A stretch of 64,000 bases of DNA from DASPHG01 sp035629775 (GTDB lineage: Bacteria; Actinomycetota; Thermoleophilia; Solirubrobacterales; Thermoleophilaceae): the NCBI GenBank assembly GCA_035629775.1, contig DASPHG010000045.1, positions 1 to 64,000 on the forward strand. The letters are read 5' to 3'. The notes under the pieces were generated by a model. That model saw only the letters and a list, made by a program, of their open reading frames with translations, did no database searches and had not been told where the DNA came from. The translations under genes were made by a program, and so were the position numbers. How positions within the stretch are numbered: position 1 is the stretch's first letter; every line of letters starts with the position of its first letter. This document shows, one piece after another, positions 23,826-32,404 of this stretch.

Positions 23826-25679
23826 ATGCCCAAGCTTCCTCGCCGCCCTCTGCTCTGCGCGGTCGCCCTCATCGCGGCGATCGCAGCGCCGCCGGCCGCC
23901 GCCACGCCCGTCAAGTGCACGGATGACGCCTCCACGCCGGACGGCCGCGTGTTCCCGGAGGCGAACGTGTCCACCAACTTCCTGCGCATCGACGAGCTCG
24001 AGTGCGGTATCGCGTTGCTCGAGGGCCGCTACCCGGAGCTGATCGAGACCCGGACCATCGGCGAGTCGAAGGGCGAGCGTCCGATCTACGACATCGTGAT
24101 GACGGACGAGCGGGTGAAGAGAAAGAAGCGGAAGCTGCTCGTGGTCTCCTCGATCCACGGCAACGAGGTCGGCGGCCGCGAGGGCGCTGCCCGCGTGATC
24201 GAGGACATGGCGGATCCGGAGCTCCTGCGCAACGCCTCGAACCCCTGGGTCCAGCAGGTGCTCAAGCAGTACGAGATCCACTTCCTGTTCCCGAACCCGG
24301 ACGGCTGGGCGAAGGGCGACGTGATCAACTCGTACGAGCCAGGCGTGATGGCGACACGCGGAAACGACAGCGGGCGTGATCTGAATCGCCAGTTCCCCGT
24401 GAAGGGCTGGATCGATTTCGACAACGCGCCGCTCGCCGAGCCCGAGGGCAACGCTGTCCTCGAGAGCCTGTTCTCGAAGGGGGAGTGGTACCTGGGGACC
24501 GACAACCACGGCCAGGGTCCGGACACCTACGCCGCGGCCGGCCTTCAGATCGTGGGCCAGTTCGACTACCAGAAGTCGGAGACGCTCGCGCGCTTCGCCG
24601 ACGGCATCACGGAGTCGATGAAGTCCTACGGCGTCTTGAGCGATCTCGAGGACCTGCGGGCGAGCACCGGCCAGGACATGGGCTCCTACCACTGGGGCAC
24701 GCTCTACGACATGCTCGGCTACTCCGCGTCGGGCTCAATGATCGACTACTACAACACGCCCACGGGCGTGAACGGCACCGGCTTCGCCACCGAGCTGACG
24801 GTGGGGACGGAAGTGAACTGGCTCGTCTACCCGGCGGCGCTCAACCAGGTGTGGGTGGACTCGATTCGCGCGATCAACTACACGATGTTCAAGCACGCCG
24901 TGGAGCCGAAGAAGTTCACGTTCAAGGTCGGGTCGAGGGCCGCCTACGTGTACGACCCGGAGGTCATCACGGACGACGACGCGAACGGCGCCGGCCCCCT
25001 CGATGCCGGCAAGGCACAACGGCCGTATCGCGTGTCCCGCATGCGGTTCTTCAGGGACCTGAACAAGCACGCGACCCGGCGCGTCCGCCGGGTCCGCGTC
25101 CCGCAGATCCTGCGCGGCCGGACCAAGCTGAACCGCTACGAGTCGCTGGTCCTGGCCAACGACGCGATGCCCGAGGGGCGGAAAGCCGCGGCGTGGTACC
25201 GCAAGCTGAAGCGATGGGTGAGGCGCGGCGGCAACCTGATCGTGACCGATGCCGCCGCACAGCCGGCCCTGACCAGGCTCGGCCTGGTCCCTGAGTCCGC
25301 GATCAGCATGGCCAAGCACTACGTGGGCTTCGTCGACTTCGGCGACCGCTCGCATCCGCTCAACGACGGCCTGCGCGGGGTCGCCAGCCAGACCTACGAC
25401 ACCGTGCCGATCGGCTACCGCTTCGGCGAGGAGAACTCCGCCCCCAACTGGAAGGTCGCTTCAGAGGCGTGGGAGGCGGACGGCGGCGTGACGCTGGGCA
25501 CGAACGGCATGGGCCAGACCATCTACGGGGAGAAGCCGCTCGGCGAGGGCCGGGTGCGGTTCCTGGGCGCGCTGTTGCCCGATCCGACGGAGGAGTTCGA
25601 CCATCCGTACGGGCTCCAGAACTACGCGGTCACCTACACCGGGTACACCCTGCTGAAGAACATGCTGCGCTACCCGTAG
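23826..25679 (+). CDS. Secreted M14-family zinc carboxypeptidase
   Basis: 617 residues with a signal peptide (MPKLPRRPLLCAVALIAAIA...AAA). The M14 zinc site is HGNE (His111, Glu114) plus His228 in DNHGQG. The substrate-binding residues are in GRDLNRQFP (Arg184, Asn187-Arg188), and the catalytic Glu is probably Glu323 in FATELTVG. Residues after about 400 form an extra C-terminal domain (NRYESLVLANDAMPEG, RRGGNLIVTDAAAQ) that resembles a flavodoxin/GATase-like fold. It removes C-terminal residues from peptides or peptidoglycan-type substrates outside the cell. Start ATG at 23826 lacks a strong ribosome site. Confidence 0.88.
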   Translation: MPKLPRRPLLCAVALIAAIAAPPAAATPVKCTDDASTPDGRVFPEANVSTNFLRIDELECGIALLEGRYPELIETRTIGESKGERPIYDIVMTDERVKRKKRKLLVVSSIHGNEVGGREGAARVIEDMADPELLRNASNPWVQQVLKQYEIHFLFPNPDGWAKGDVINSYEPGVMATRGNDSGRDLNRQFPVKGWIDFDNAPLAEPEGNAVLESLFSKGEWYLGTDNHGQGPDTYAAAGLQIVGQFDYQKSETLARFADGITESMKSYGVLSDLEDLRASTGQDMGSYHWGTLYDMLGYSASGSMIDYYNTPTGVNGTGFATELTVGTEVNWLVYPAALNQVWVDSIRAINYTMFKHAVEPKKFTFKVGSRAAYVYDPEVITDDDANGAGPLDAGKAQRPYRVSRMRFFRDLNKHATRRVRRVRVPQILRGRTKLNRYESLVLANDAMPEGRKAAAWYRKLKRWVRRGGNLIVTDAAAQPALTRLGLVPESAISMAKHYVGFVDFGDRSHPLNDGLRGVASQTYDTVPIGYRFGEENSAPNWKVASEAWEADGGVTLGTNGMGQTIYGEKPLGEGRVRFLGALLPDPTEEFDHPYGLQNYAVTYTGYTLLKNMLRYP

Positions 25680-25682
25680 GCG

Positions 25683-25688
25683 TACGAT
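25683..25688 (+). promoter_or_regulatory. Probable -10 box for a leaderless transcript
   Basis: TACGAT lies 6 nt before the GTG at 25695 and 3 nt after the preceding stop codon, in a spacer too short for a ribosome site plus leader. Same geometry as at 10021 and 21712. Confidence 0.5.
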
Positions 25689-25694
25689 CGCCTC

Positions 25695-26576
25695 GTGACT
25701 CGCGCCGGGACGCTCGCCGTCTCACTCGCGGTGTGCTCCCTCGTTGCCGGCTGTGGTGGTGACGACGACGAGCAGGACAGCAACCGTGCCGCCGTGTATC
25801 AGGCGCCGACCGACGGCTCCAGGGAGATCCCCCTCTCGCCGGCGGCGGCCGAGGCCCACCGCCAGCTGACGGCTCGGGCTCAGCGTGGGGACGAGCTCAC
25901 GGAGGAGGCGTACGCGGAGTACGAGGAGGCGGTCGCAGCAATGGCGTACCTGCTCGATGCCTACTGGTCGGACGCCTTCAGGGAGAACGGGCTCGACACC
26001 TACCGGTCGCCCGCGGACGTCTACGGCTACTACCCCGGCGAGGACACCGACGTGATCTGCGGCGGGGAGGATGCCGCCACGCCCGAGAACGCCTTCTACT
26101 GTGGCGGCACGAACGAGATCGGCTGGGACGAGCCGGGCCTGTTCCTCCCGTATTTCTTCGAGCGCGGCGAACTGGCGGTCGGCATCGTGCTGGCCCACGA
26201 GTGGGGCCACCTCGTACAAGCCCGCGCGGATGCTGGGTTCGGGATCACCTATGAGCAGGAACTGAACGCGGACTGCCTGGCCGGGGCGTGGCTACGCGGC
26301 ATGGACCGCGCCGACCTGCTCGACGGCGTAGCGCCCGGCGACGCCGGCGACATCGACCTGGCGCTCGAGACGATCTTCGGTCTTGGCGACGCACCCGGTA
26401 CGCCCTTCGAAGATCCGCAGGCGCACGGGCAGCCCAAGGAGCGACTCGCGGCGGTCGCGCTCGGCTACGCCGACGAGCTGGACGGCTGCATCGACGAGTA
26501 CTGGCCGGGCTTCGCTAAGGCGAACGGGATCGCTATTCCCAGGGGAGGCGCCGCTGCCCAGGGCGATGCGCTCTGA
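25695..26576 (+). CDS. Lipoprotein neutral zinc metallopeptidase (YpfJ/PF04228-like)
   Basis: 293 residues from GTG. The lipobox LVAGC is followed by an acidic tether (GGDDDEQDS). The zinc-binding motif is HEWGH (His168, Glu169, His172) with a downstream YEQELNADCLAGAW that supplies the third ligand in this family; the upstream CGG...NAFYCGGTNEIGWD is also typical. Membrane-anchored extracytoplasmic protease of unknown substrate. It follows the M14 carboxypeptidase by 15 nt but appears to have its own promoter. Confidence 0.85.
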   Translation: MTRAGTLAVSLAVCSLVAGCGGDDDEQDSNRAAVYQAPTDGSREIPLSPAAAEAHRQLTARAQRGDELTEEAYAEYEEAVAAMAYLLDAYWSDAFRENGLDTYRSPADVYGYYPGEDTDVICGGEDAATPENAFYCGGTNEIGWDEPGLFLPYFFERGELAVGIVLAHEWGHLVQARADAGFGITYEQELNADCLAGAWLRGMDRADLLDGVAPGDAGDIDLALETIFGLGDAPGTPFEDPQAHGQPKERLAAVALGYADELDGCIDEYWPGFAKANGIAIPRGGAAAQGDAL

Positions 26577-26617
26577 CTCGAGGCCAAAGCAGGCGTCGTG
26601 CGGTAGCGTCATCGGTC

Positions 26618-27370
26618 GTGGAGGGGCCCGCGAACGGTGCGCTCGTCGAGCTCGCCGCCGTACGGAAGGCGTTCGGGGACAACGTCGTCCTTGAGGACAT
26701 CGACCTGCGGGTCGGGCACGGCGAGGCAATAGTCGTGGCCGGACCGTCCGGCTCGGGCAAGTCGACGATGCTGCGATGCATCAACGGCCTCGAGCAGATC
26801 GACGCCGGAACGATCAGCTTCGACGGCCGCCGGGTGGATTCGGCCGGGCGCGACCTGCCGCGCCTGCGTCGCAACATCGGGATGGTGTTCCAGGCCTTCA
26901 ACCTCTTCCCGCACATGACGGTCGAGCGCAACGTGATGCTCGCCCCGCTGAAGGTGCTCGGGCTGAAGGAGGCCGACGCGCGTGGAAGGGCGGCCGACCT
27001 GCTCGAACGGGTCGGCATACCGGAGAAGGCCGGGGACTATCCCGCCGACCTGTCCGGAGGGCAGCAGCAGCGGGTTGCGATCGCGCGCGCGCTCGCGATG
27101 GAGCCGAAGCTCATGCTGTTCGACGAGCCCACCTCTGCGCTGGACCCGGAGATGATTCGCGAGGTGCTCGACGTGATGCGCGACCTCGCGCGCTCGGGGA
27201 TGACGATGATCGTCGTCACGCACGAGATGGGGTTCGCGCGCGAGGTGTGCGACCGGCTCGTGTTCATCGACGACGGCCAGATCGTCGAGGAAGCCCCGCC
27301 CGCGGAGTTCTTCAGTCAGGCGCGCAGCGAGAGGGCGCGCGAGTTCGTAGACAAGATCATTCACCACTAA
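26618..27370 (+). CDS. glnQ: Polar amino acid ABC transporter ATPase
   Basis: 250 residues from GTG at 26618. Complete ABC core: Walker A GPSGSGKST, Q-loop VFQAFNLFPH, signature LSGGQQQRVAIARAL, Walker B LMLFDEPTSALDPE, H-loop VVTHEMGFA, and the GlnQ-type tail QIVEEAPPAEFF. Energises uptake through the two permeases at 28304-29770. A TAGCGT box lies 8 nt upstream, so the message may be leaderless. First gene of a four-gene operon. Confidence 0.95.
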   Translation: MEGPANGALVELAAVRKAFGDNVVLEDIDLRVGHGEAIVVAGPSGSGKSTMLRCINGLEQIDAGTISFDGRRVDSAGRDLPRLRRNIGMVFQAFNLFPHMTVERNVMLAPLKVLGLKEADARGRAADLLERVGIPEKAGDYPADLSGGQQQRVAIARALAMEPKLMLFDEPTSALDPEMIREVLDVMRDLARSGMTMIVVTHEMGFAREVCDRLVFIDDGQIVEEAPPAEFFSQARSERAREFVDKIIHH

Positions 27371-27382
27371 GGGGGGAACGCA

Positions 27383-28279
27383 ATGAAGGGACATCGCTGG
27401 CTGTTGCTGTTGGCGGCATTGCTCGTCATCGGCCTGGTGGCCGTTGGCTGTGGCGATGACGACGACGACGAGAGCGCCGATACGACGGAGACCACGACCG
27501 AGCAGCGGTCGTTCGAGCCGGGGACCACGATGGCTCGGCTGCAGGAGGAGGGCACGATCCGGATCGGCGTGAAGTACGACGTGCCGCCGTTCGGCTTCCG
27601 CAACCCGCAGAACGACGAGATCGAGGGATTCGACGTCGATCTCGGCAAGGCGGTCGCGGACGCGCTCGGAGTCGAGGTGGAGTTCGTCGAGGCGATCTCC
27701 GACAATCGAATCCCGTTCATCACGGACGGGACCGTCGACCTCGTGTTCTCGACAATGACGATCAACGAGGAGCGCGCGCTGGAGATCGGCTTCACCGATC
27801 CCTACTTCATCGCGCACGGACGCATCCTCGTGCCGAAGGACTCGGACATCCGGGGCGTTGAGGACCTGGGCGGCACCACCGTCTGCACGGCGCTCGGCTC
27901 GACGTACGAGGAGACGCTCCGGGAGCAGGCACCGGACGCCGAGCTGAGGCTCGTGGACACGTACTCGGAGTGCCTCGAGCTGCTCCAGAACGGAGCGATC
28001 GACGCCATCTCGACCGACGACGTGATCCTGACCGGCATGATCATCCAGGACGACTCGCTGAAGCTCGTGGGTGAGGAGCTCACGGTCGAGCCGTACGGAG
28101 GCGGCTTCAAGAAGGACGACGACGAGTTCGGGGAGTTCCTCAACGAGGTCATCACGGAGTACAAGGCCGACGGCCGCTGGCAGGAGCGCTACGACTTCTG
28201 GCTCGGGCGTCACACCGGCGTGGAGCAGACCCCGCCGGACGCGACACTCCAGGACGCACTGGAGGGCAATATCGAGTAG
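27383..28279 (+). CDS. Amino acid ABC substrate-binding lipoprotein (SBP family 3)
   Basis: 298 residues, ATG with a GGGGGGAA ribosome site. Lipobox LVAVGC, acidic tether (GDDDDDES), then the family 3 solute-binding fold: GTIRIGVKYDVPPFGF, EIEGFDVDLGKAVADALG, and FSTMTINEERALEIGFTDPY. Binds an amino acid outside the membrane and delivers it to the permeases. The ligand (Glu/Gln/Asp or other polar amino acid) cannot be fixed from sequence. Confidence 0.92.
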   Translation: MKGHRWLLLLAALLVIGLVAVGCGDDDDDESADTTETTTEQRSFEPGTTMARLQEEGTIRIGVKYDVPPFGFRNPQNDEIEGFDVDLGKAVADALGVEVEFVEAISDNRIPFITDGTVDLVFSTMTINEERALEIGFTDPYFIAHGRILVPKDSDIRGVEDLGGTTVCTALGSTYEETLREQAPDAELRLVDTYSECLELLQNGAIDAISTDDVILTGMIIQDDSLKLVGEELTVEPYGGGFKKDDDEFGEFLNEVITEYKADGRWQERYDFWLGRHTGVEQTPPDATLQDALEGNIE

Positions 28280-28303
28280 GCAAGTCAAGGCCTCCGCGGC
28301 GCC

Positions 28304-28957
28304 GTGATCGACGTCCTGACCGAAAACCTCGACCGGTTCATCGCCGGTCTGTGGGTGACGGTCCGGCTGGTCGGGATCGGCCTGCTCGTCGCCTTCGTCC
28401 TCGGGACGCTGGTCGCGGCGCTGCGTGTGGCCCCATCGAGGTTGCTGCGAAGCCTCGGCGGGATCTACGTCGAGATCTTCCGGAACCTCCCGCTGCTGGT
28501 CCTCCTGTTCATCGCCTTCGCGGGGGTGCGACGCGGCGGCATCGACATCTCGGCATGGACGGCGGGCACCCTCTCGCTCGGGATCTACACCTCCGCCTAC
28601 ATTGCCGAGGCCCTGCGTTCCGGTGTGGCGGCGGTCAGCAAGGGACAGATGGAGGCCGGCCTCTCGCTTGGCTTCACCAACCGGGGGGTGCTGCGGCGGA
28701 TCGTCCTTCCGCAGGCCTTCAGGACGGTCATCGCCCCGCTCGGCTCGATCACGATCGCGATGATCAAGAACTCGGCGATCGTCGGTGCCTCGCTGCTCGC
28801 GCTACCCGACCTGCTGAAAGAGGCGCGGATCGTCAACTCGAACACGTTCCAGACGACCGAGACGTTCTTCTGGGCGGCGGTGGGATACCTCCTACTCACC
28901 GCTACCGCCACCGCGATCTTCCGCGGGCTCGAAGCGCGCTACGCGATCAGGCGCTGA
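28304..28957 (+). CDS. Amino acid ABC permease (HisM/GlnP family)
   Basis: 217 residues, GTG start 25 nt after the binding-protein stop. The family landmarks are FRNLPLLVLLF near residue 60 and the EAA loop (EAGLSLGFTNRGVLRRIVLP) that contacts the ATPase. About five TM helices. Forms a heterodimer with the next permease, six nucleotides downstream. Confidence 0.92.
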   Translation: MIDVLTENLDRFIAGLWVTVRLVGIGLLVAFVLGTLVAALRVAPSRLLRSLGGIYVEIFRNLPLLVLLFIAFAGVRRGGIDISAWTAGTLSLGIYTSAYIAEALRSGVAAVSKGQMEAGLSLGFTNRGVLRRIVLPQAFRTVIAPLGSITIAMIKNSAIVGASLLALPDLLKEARIVNSNTFQTTETFFWAAVGYLLLTATATAIFRGLEARYAIRR

Positions 28958-28963
28958 CCGCTG

Positions 28964-29770
28964 ATGGACTACCTCTTCGACCCCGACAACTGGGAATGGC
29001 TGTGGACTGACCGCAATCTGCGCTTTCTGCTCGATGGCTTCCTCGTGAACCTGCAGATCGCGGCGGTTTCGATGGTGCTGGCGCTGGTCGCCGGGCTCGC
29101 CCTCGCGCTCCTCTCACTCGCGCGGTTCACCCCGCTGCGGCTGGGCGCGAAGCTCTGGGTCGATGTTTTCCGCAACCTGCCGCTGATCTTCCTCATCCTG
29201 TATCTGGCGCTATCGATGCCGCAGAGCGTGCGCGAGTACTGGACCGAGAACGCGCCGGGCTTCCTGCCGGAAGCACTGCGAGGCGAGCTGGTGCTCGCCG
29301 GCATCCTCGGCCTCGTCCTCTACAACTCCGCGGTGCTGGCGGAGATCATGCGCGCCGGCATCCTGTCGCTCGACCGCGGGCAGCGCGAAGCGGCTGCGGC
29401 GCTGGGGATGAACTACCGCCAGCAGATGCGGCTCGTGATCCTGCCGCAGGGGCTGCGGCGAATGGTCCCGGCCACGGTGTCGCAGCTCATCACGCTGATC
29501 AAGGACACGACACTGGTCTCGATCATCGCCATCCAGGAGGTCGTGCGGTCGGGCCGCATCCTGTCTCAGACCGCCGGGAACCCTTTCGTCGGCGGCGACG
29601 TGCAGGCCCCGATCCTCCACGTGATGATCTTCATCGGCCTGCTCTTCGTCGCGGTCAACCTGACGCTGTCGCGGCTGTCGCGCCGGCTGGAGATCCGCGA
29701 GAGTCGCCGCACAGCCGGTCGCCGCGTGCGGTTGAGCGACGAGGAGCGTGCGACGGCCGCCGCGGTCTGA
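28964..29770 (+). CDS. Amino acid ABC permease (HisM/GlnP family), second subunit
   Basis: 268 residues, ATG 6 nt after the previous stop. Landmarks: FRNLPLIFLILYLAL, and the EAA loop REAAAALGMNYRQQMRLVIL. The N-terminus is longer than that of its partner (DYLFDPDNWEWLWTDRNLRF). The C-terminal tail is Arg-rich and cytosolic. Convergent with the GCS2-type gene; only 10 nt separate the two stops. Confidence 0.92.
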   Translation: MDYLFDPDNWEWLWTDRNLRFLLDGFLVNLQIAAVSMVLALVAGLALALLSLARFTPLRLGAKLWVDVFRNLPLIFLILYLALSMPQSVREYWTENAPGFLPEALRGELVLAGILGLVLYNSAVLAEIMRAGILSLDRGQREAAAALGMNYRQQMRLVILPQGLRRMVPATVSQLITLIKDTTLVSIIAIQEVVRSGRILSQTAGNPFVGGDVQAPILHVMIFIGLLFVAVNLTLSRLSRRLEIRESRRTAGRRVRLSDEERATAAAV

Positions 29771-29780
29771 GCAGCTTCCT

Positions 29781-30986
29781 TCAGTGGCGCTGGGTGGCCC
29801 CGATCGCGTGGGGTCCCCGCGGCGGACGCGCGTGTCGATCCGATCTGCACGCGTCGCCCACGAACTCGCCTGCGAGGGCTTCGACCAGGCCCCGGAGTCC
29901 GAGCCGCCCCGCCAGCGCGCGCTGGCGCGCATCGCCCGGATCCGCCGCCAGCCGCGCTGCGGCGCCCAGTTCGGCAATGCAGCCGAGCTCCCGCGCCACG
30001 GGCAGGCACTCGCCCAGAAGCGACACCAGGTGCTCCTGCACCGGACGCATGACGAGGCGATCGAGGTCGATGAGCTCGGTTCTCATCCCGTCGCGGGCGG
30101 CGAGGAAGCGGTTCTCGGCGAGTGTCTCCGGCGTTCCTCGGCTCGGCACGCCATGCCCTTCGGCATACAGGGCGACCAGGCACTGGACCAGGGCGATCAG
30201 CGCCGCCGTGTCGCCGGCCCGTGTCTGCGCGTCCATGATCCGGACCTCGACCGTTCCGAGACGCGGCTGCAGACGCGCGTCCCACCAGAGGAAGTTGTAG
30301 TCCGGCACGGCCCCGCAGCGGAGCATCTCGTCGACCGCATCGACGTATGCCGCGTACGACCCGAAGTGACGCGCGGTGCCGGTGCGCGGGAACGCCGAGA
30401 AGATCGCGGTGCGGGCCGAGGCGAGGCCGCTGTCACGACCCTGCCAGAACGGCGAGTTGGCGGACAGCGCCAGCAGCGTGGGCAGGACGGCGCGGAGACC
30501 GTCCAAGGCCCGGACGGCGGCCTCGCCGTCGGGCACCGCGACATGAACATGCAGTGCCGAGGTGGGCTCGCGCTGGGCGAGCTCCCGCAAGGACGCATGG
30601 ATGTGCCGGTAGCGGGGCCCCTCGGAGATCTGCACATCGGGCCACGCGGCAAACGGATGGGTTCCGGCCACGGCCGCGCACAACCCCGAGCGAAACCGGA
30701 GCACGCCGGCGAGCGCACGGCGCATCTCCTCCAGCTCAGCGGCCGCGGCCGCGGCTGTGGCGTGCGGGCGAGTGGCGAGCTCGATGACGCAGGAGTGCGT
30801 CTCGGCCGAGGCATGCGCCGCGGCCGTCCCGCGCACGGCTTGCAGGACGTCGCCACCCCGCCCGGCGAGTGTCCACTCGCGAGGATCGAGGAGCATGACC
30901 TCCTCCTCGGCGCCGACGGTCCACGGGCGTTCAGCCGCGGCCGGGTTCCAGCTCGCCCACTCCGGCATGCGCCGGCCTGTCCTCAT
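29781..30986 (-). CDS. ybdK: Carboxylate-amine ligase, GCS2/YbdK family
   Basis: 401 residues. The N-terminal GAEEEVMLLDP is the ATP/metal-binding start of the GCS2 fold; other family parts are HIHASLRELA, SALHVHVAV, ALSANSPFWQG, and GTVEVRIMDAQT. YbdK-type enzymes have weak gamma-glutamylcysteine synthetase activity in vitro and an uncertain role. The ATG overlaps the stop of the upstream PAS-LuxR gene by 4 nt, so enzyme and regulator are co-translated. A class II glutamine amidotransferase resembling EgtC lies 3 kb away, but the intervening genes make an ergothioneine link weak. Confidence 0.88.
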   Translation of the reverse strand: MRTGRRMPEWASWNPAAAERPWTVGAEEEVMLLDPREWTLAGRGGDVLQAVRGTAAAHASAETHSCVIELATRPHATAAAAAAELEEMRRALAGVLRFRSGLCAAVAGTHPFAAWPDVQISEGPRYRHIHASLRELAQREPTSALHVHVAVPDGEAAVRALDGLRAVLPTLLALSANSPFWQGRDSGLASARTAIFSAFPRTGTARHFGSYAAYVDAVDEMLRCGAVPDYNFLWWDARLQPRLGTVEVRIMDAQTRAGDTAALIALVQCLVALYAEGHGVPSRGTPETLAENRFLAARDGMRTELIDLDRLVMRPVQEHLVSLLGECLPVARELGCIAELGAAARLAADPGDARQRALAGRLGLRGLVEALAGEFVGDACRSDRHARPPRGPHAIGATQRH

Positions 30987-31585
30987 CGGTCTCCCGTCCC
31001 CTCGGGGACGTGGCCCTCGCCGAGCGCCTTCGCAACGAGATGCGCCCGCGACCGGGCGCCGACCTTGCCCATCGCGTTCCGCACGTGAGTCCGGACCGTG
31101 TCGTGGGCGATTCCGAGCTCGTCGGCGATCTCCGGCCCGCTCCGTCCAAGGGCGACCAGATGGACGATCTCTCGCTCACGCGGGGATAGATCGCTCCGTG
31201 TCTCCTCGTCCACCAACCGGCGGCGGAACTGGTCGCCCCACCGCGAGGTCGCCATCGCGACGCAGAGCACGAGGCGGCGACCGGTGATCACCTCGGTCGT
31301 CGCGCCCCATTGCTGCACGACCACCGTTCCGTCCTGGCACAGCAGGTTCACCTCGCCGTAGAAGCGACGCTTCGCAAGTCCCGCGGCCCACTCCTCGGCC
31401 GTGAGCGCAGGCGCGCCGGCGCTCACGGTGTGACCCGGGCGCCCGATGAGCGCCTCGCGCTTGTACCCGAGCAGCCTGAGGAACGCGCCGTTCACCTCGA
31501 CGATGAGGCGTCTTTCGTCCAGCAGCACCATCGCGTTTCGCGACTCGCGGAAGGCGACTTGGAACAGCCCAGCCCAGCCGGTCAT
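30983..31585 (-). CDS. PAS-LuxR transcriptional regulator
   Basis: 200 residues from an ATG with AGAGGAAC ribosome site 8-14 nt upstream; the frame continues to 31684 but the ribosome site and domain boundary favour 31585. The N-terminal PAS domain (FRESRNAMVLLDERRLIVEV, NGAFLRLLGYKREALIGRPG) is followed by a LuxR HTH (LSPREREIVHLVALGRSGPE, IADELGIAHDTVRTHVRNAM). It has no receiver domain, so the signal is likely a small molecule, redox state or protein sensed by PAS. It probably controls its own operon with the YbdK ligase. Confidence 0.87.
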   Translation of the reverse strand: MTGWAGLFQVAFRESRNAMVLLDERRLIVEVNGAFLRLLGYKREALIGRPGHTVSAGAPALTAEEWAAGLAKRRFYGEVNLLCQDGTVVVQQWGATTEVITGRRLVLCVAMATSRWGDQFRRRLVDEETRSDLSPREREIVHLVALGRSGPEIADELGIAHDTVRTHVRNAMGKVGARSRAHLVAKALGEGHVPEGTGDR

Positions 31586-31651
31586 CGTCAAGTTCCTCTT
31601 CGAGTGACGTTGTGACGATCGCGCATTTGCGGTATTGGCGCACGAAGCCCG

Positions 31652-32404
31652 ATGGCCGACGCTCTTTCTGTGATCAACGACCACCCCGCAACCGTCGTCG
31701 AGCTCGTCCGTCGCGCCCTCGTCGATGACGGGCTCCGCGTGATGTTGCAGCCGATCATCGAGCTCTCAACGGGCCGGATCGCCTCGGAAGAGCTGCTCGT
31801 TCGCATCGCGACAGCCGATGGTCAGTGGCTCTCCCCGGACATCTTCTTCCCCATCGTCGAGGAGCACGGCCTCGCGGCGATGATCGATCGCGTCATGATC
31901 GACAATGCGGCCGCGCTCGCGGCGAGTGGTCGCGTGGTGAACGTCAACCTCTCGGGGGCGACGCTGACGGACGAGTGCTTCTACGACGACGTGATCGACG
32001 CCGTCGCAAGGCACGGGGGTCACGCCCACCGGATCACGTTCGAGATCACCGAGACGGCCGTTGCGAGCGACATGACTCAGGCCAGCGATCTCGCGAGGCG
32101 GCTTGCGGCGCGCGGGTTCAGCATCGCCCTGGATGACTTCGGGAGCGGCTGGGGGGCGATCAAGTACCTCAAGGCGCTGCCGATCAGCACCATCAAGATC
32201 GGCCGCGAGTTCGTCCGCGACGTCGACTGGAGCCCGCGAGCCAGACAGGTCGTGCGCGGCATCGTCGCCCTCGCGCGAGAGCTCGACCAGCGGGTCGTGG
32301 CGGAGGGCGTGGAGCAGGGGCAGACGCTGTCCACGCTTCGGGCCCTGGGCGTCGACAGGGCCCAGGGGTTTCACATCGGACGACCGCGACCGTCGGCGCT
32401 GTGA
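31652..32404 (+). CDS. EAL-domain protein (probable c-di-GMP phosphodiesterase)
   Basis: 250 residues, almost entirely one EAL domain with a 20-residue head, no TM or sensor. The signature is SEELLVRI in place of EALLRW, keeping the catalytic Glu. Other metal and substrate residues are present: NVNLSG, EITETA, DDFGSGW, KIGREFV, AEGVEQ and AQGFHIGRP. Hydrolysis of c-di-GMP is therefore plausible; the softened EAL triplet leaves room for a binding-only role. Divergent from the PAS-LuxR gene (66-nt gap); overlaps the convergent flippase-like gene by 34 nt at the 3' end. Confidence 0.88.
   Translation: MADALSVINDHPATVVELVRRALVDDGLRVMLQPIIELSTGRIASEELLVRIATADGQWLSPDIFFPIVEEHGLAAMIDRVMIDNAAALAASGRVVNVNLSGATLTDECFYDDVIDAVARHGGHAHRITFEITETAVASDMTQASDLARRLAARGFSIALDDFGSGWGAIKYLKALPISTIKIGREFVRDVDWSPRARQVVRGIVALARELDQRVVAEGVEQGQTLSTLRALGVDRAQGFHIGRPRPSAL

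Noticed and set aside
26609..28288. 559-codon minus-strand frame over the amino acid ABC operon
   Set aside because: Antisense to two clear genes, biased Arg/Val/His composition, no motif.
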